Assembly: GCA_022113835.1 (NCBI GenBank)
Contig: JAILWY010000014.1
Coordinates: 6,201,501 to 6,265,500, forward strand
DNA length: 64,000 nt
Source of the DNA: Atopsyche davidsoni
Lineage: Eukaryota > Arthropoda > Insecta > Trichoptera > Hydrobiosidae
Direction of reading: 5' to 3'
Shown piece after piece: positions 62,236 to 64,000 of the stretch. Position numbers and translations under genes: made by a program. The notes beneath the pieces were generated by a model. It was not told where the DNA came from. It made no database searches and saw nothing but the letters and a program-made list of their open reading frames with translations. Each line of letters starts with the position of its first letter. Within the stretch, counting starts at the first letter, position 1.

Positions 62236-63573
62236 CTGTCACATATCATTTTACTCCATTATAGTTAAATTATTAAAAGATATTTCAAAACATCAATATA
62301 ATTTTTTATCTTCTAATGACATGATTGCTTGAAGCATTCCTGCAAATTTTAGTTATTGATACACGTTTTGTGTAGATTTTATCAATCACAGTGTAACAAT
62401 CAAATTTGATAATAAGGCAATAAAACTATCATTTAATTATCCAGAAAAACATTTTTCAAATTTTAATATTTAAATTGGAGTTTGATTTTACAGACTACTA
62501 TAAAAACCTGGGCACTTATCTAATTCACACAATATAATTTTACTTTATAGAGTTACCAACCGAGTTGTAATCTGCATTAGAGTGTAGCCCTGGATTATGC
62601 ACACACTGCACATAAGAATTGTCGAACTTATACCAAATTTTACATTAATGAACAGAATGCTGACTGTTTACGCAACAGTCATAAACATTTTAATACAGAT
62701 TCTCTACTTTGTTCATATCACAACATACATTTATTAAGGTTTTCAATATCTATAAATAATTAATTGCATAATTTTTAACAATATATTAACTTTTAGGTTA
62801 ATTAAGTTTATATTATTAATCAGCAATATAGAACATAAAGGTTTTTATTAAACGATAAAGTTTTGTGTTTAAATAACATTTTTAACAGCTGCAGTATACA
62901 AAAATCCATTAAAAACATGATTGCTATCTAAAAAGCCATAAAAATGTAAGTGTAAAAGTAAGACATAAACATAAAAAGGATACTGACAAATTAGGTCAAA
63001 ATAAAAAATAAAACAACGAGATTAAATTAAATTGATCAATCAATGATGAAGTACTTAAATATTTTTATGTACAGAAATTTTTTTATTAGCTTTAAGCTCA
63101 AATATAACGTAAGCTTTGCAGTCTTAGGCAAACTGTTAGAGCGTAATAGTTACTAAAGCCAAAGTTATTATTTTAGATGCTTTGCTCATACACATAGGCC
63201 ACATTATATATCATCATTATTGAGATACATGTCTTACAGACGTTCAATACATGTGTTACTATCGTGTACCCACCAACTATAAGTATTCAACTGTAAGAGA
63301 GTGAATCTGGTTCCTCTCATGAAAACCTCAACTCTAAACATAACAGTTTACCATCAGCGTGTTTTATTGGTGTGGTAAATAAAAGTACACTGATTTTTCC
63401 ACTGAAAATAAACTTTCAGTATCATATGACATGCAGGTCTTAGATCTTTTAAAATTCTTAATGAAATCTTCATTTTATAAAGTAAAGACTATTAATTAAG
63501 CAAAGTGGGACATTATTTATTTGCTCAAATGTGAATATGCATAAGAGCTTACATTGAACATTTAGCTACCCAC
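62236..63573 (-). other. Camta intron, 1,338 bp
   Basis: This AT-rich intron between the first two exons of the window has no embedded gene or repeat that I can support. Confidence 0.7.
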
Positions 63574-63641
63574 CTTTATGCGATCTGGCATTGCAGCGAT
63601 TATTTGCTCGGCGAGTGTAAACACCCGTACATCTTGTTCCC
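63574..63641 (-). CDS. Camta: CAMTA exon (first in window, 5' partial gene)
   Basis: This is an internal exon of a calmodulin-binding transcription activator, a nuclear factor that binds DNA through an N-terminal CG-1 domain (not in this window) and calmodulin through C-terminal IQ motifs. The acceptor is CCAG before GGGAAC and the donor is AAG before GTGGGT. The exon is 68 nt: two bases completing a codon from the upstream exon, then 22 codons reading EQDVRVFTLAEQIIAAMPDR and ending IK. The VFTLAEQIIAAMP stretch is a family hallmark located between the ankyrin repeats and the IQ region. It ends in phase 0, matching the next exon across a 1,338-bp intron. The upstream part of the gene lies beyond position 64000. 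Confidence 0.92.
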
Positions 63642-64000
63642 CTGGAAATGAGTGATGAAAAATATGATTAGCAAAAAGAAAGAACAAAAATGTGACAATC
63701 AATAGCTAGACTTGCATCTAAACATCGAACACCGATAGCAACACTGATAATATAATACAACGTATCTAAACCAACGACTTTAAAGGAAAGTGAAGGTACA
63801 TGAGAAACTAACAAAATATTCAGGAACGTGGAGTGTACTTGTGAACATTGTTGCAACTTGGAGGCCTGTTTATGTCGAAATAAGAATTACTGTATGAAGA
63901 AGTAATAGCTCTGATTTGATGTTTATCTTTCTGTTTCATGTAGGTAAGTATGTATTAATGTTATTTGTGTACGCGACAATGTAGCCAGTTAAGATCATAC
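63642..64000 (-). other. Camta intron, partial
   Basis: This is the sequence upstream of the first visible exon on the gene strand. I see no further exon before the window edge, so the previous exon lies beyond 64000. Confidence 0.65.

Overview
The window looks like nuclear DNA from an arthropod, most likely an insect. It is strongly AT-rich with short CpG-rich islands, has spliceosomal introns with GT-AG ends, carries TTAGG-type (CCTAA)n runs, and contains fossil DNA transposons and retroelement pieces. I cannot fix the order; Lepidoptera is a guess from general character only. No bacterial-style operons, rRNA, tRNA or CRISPR array were seen.

Only one gene is firmly supported: the 3' part of a calmodulin-binding transcription activator (CAMTA) on the minus strand. 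Its 5' part (CG-1 DNA-binding domain, TIG and ankyrin region) must lie beyond the right edge. Ten exons run from 63641 down to a stop codon at 33109-33111. Splice sites and phases agree at all nine junctions, and the spliced frame stays open for 363 complete codons before the stop. Exons 1-6 carry recognisable family sequence: the VFTLAEQIIAAMP segment, an acidic/serine-rich linker, three IQ motifs and a final AARKIQQFM helix. Exons 7-10 form a tail I do not recognise. It comprises a 28-nt microexon, a skippable 99-nt exon, and two small exons set far downstream behind introns of about 16.5 kb and 8.7 kb. A plausible poly(A) signal follows the stop.

The left half (1 to about 32.7 kb) is a gene desert. 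I found one weak candidate exon (1636-1740) and no convincing gene. It holds many 100-300 bp CpG-rich islands, microsatellites and several mobile-element relics.

Mobile and structural elements: (i) two copies of a non-autonomous TIR element (16379-16593 and 60544-60902) with 8-bp target duplications and internal telomere-like repeats, the second lying in a Camta intron as a hairpin with arms of about 100 bp; (ii) a 1,475-bp hAT-type element (33880-35354) in the last Camta intron, carrying a 51-bp minisatellite; (iii) two relics of one dispersed repeat (about 11905-12045 and 16635-16817), one with a degenerate hammerhead-ribozyme core of the kind known from Penelope-like elements; (iv) a foldback of about 148 bp close to Camta exon 9; (v) a 94-bp foldback at 11791.
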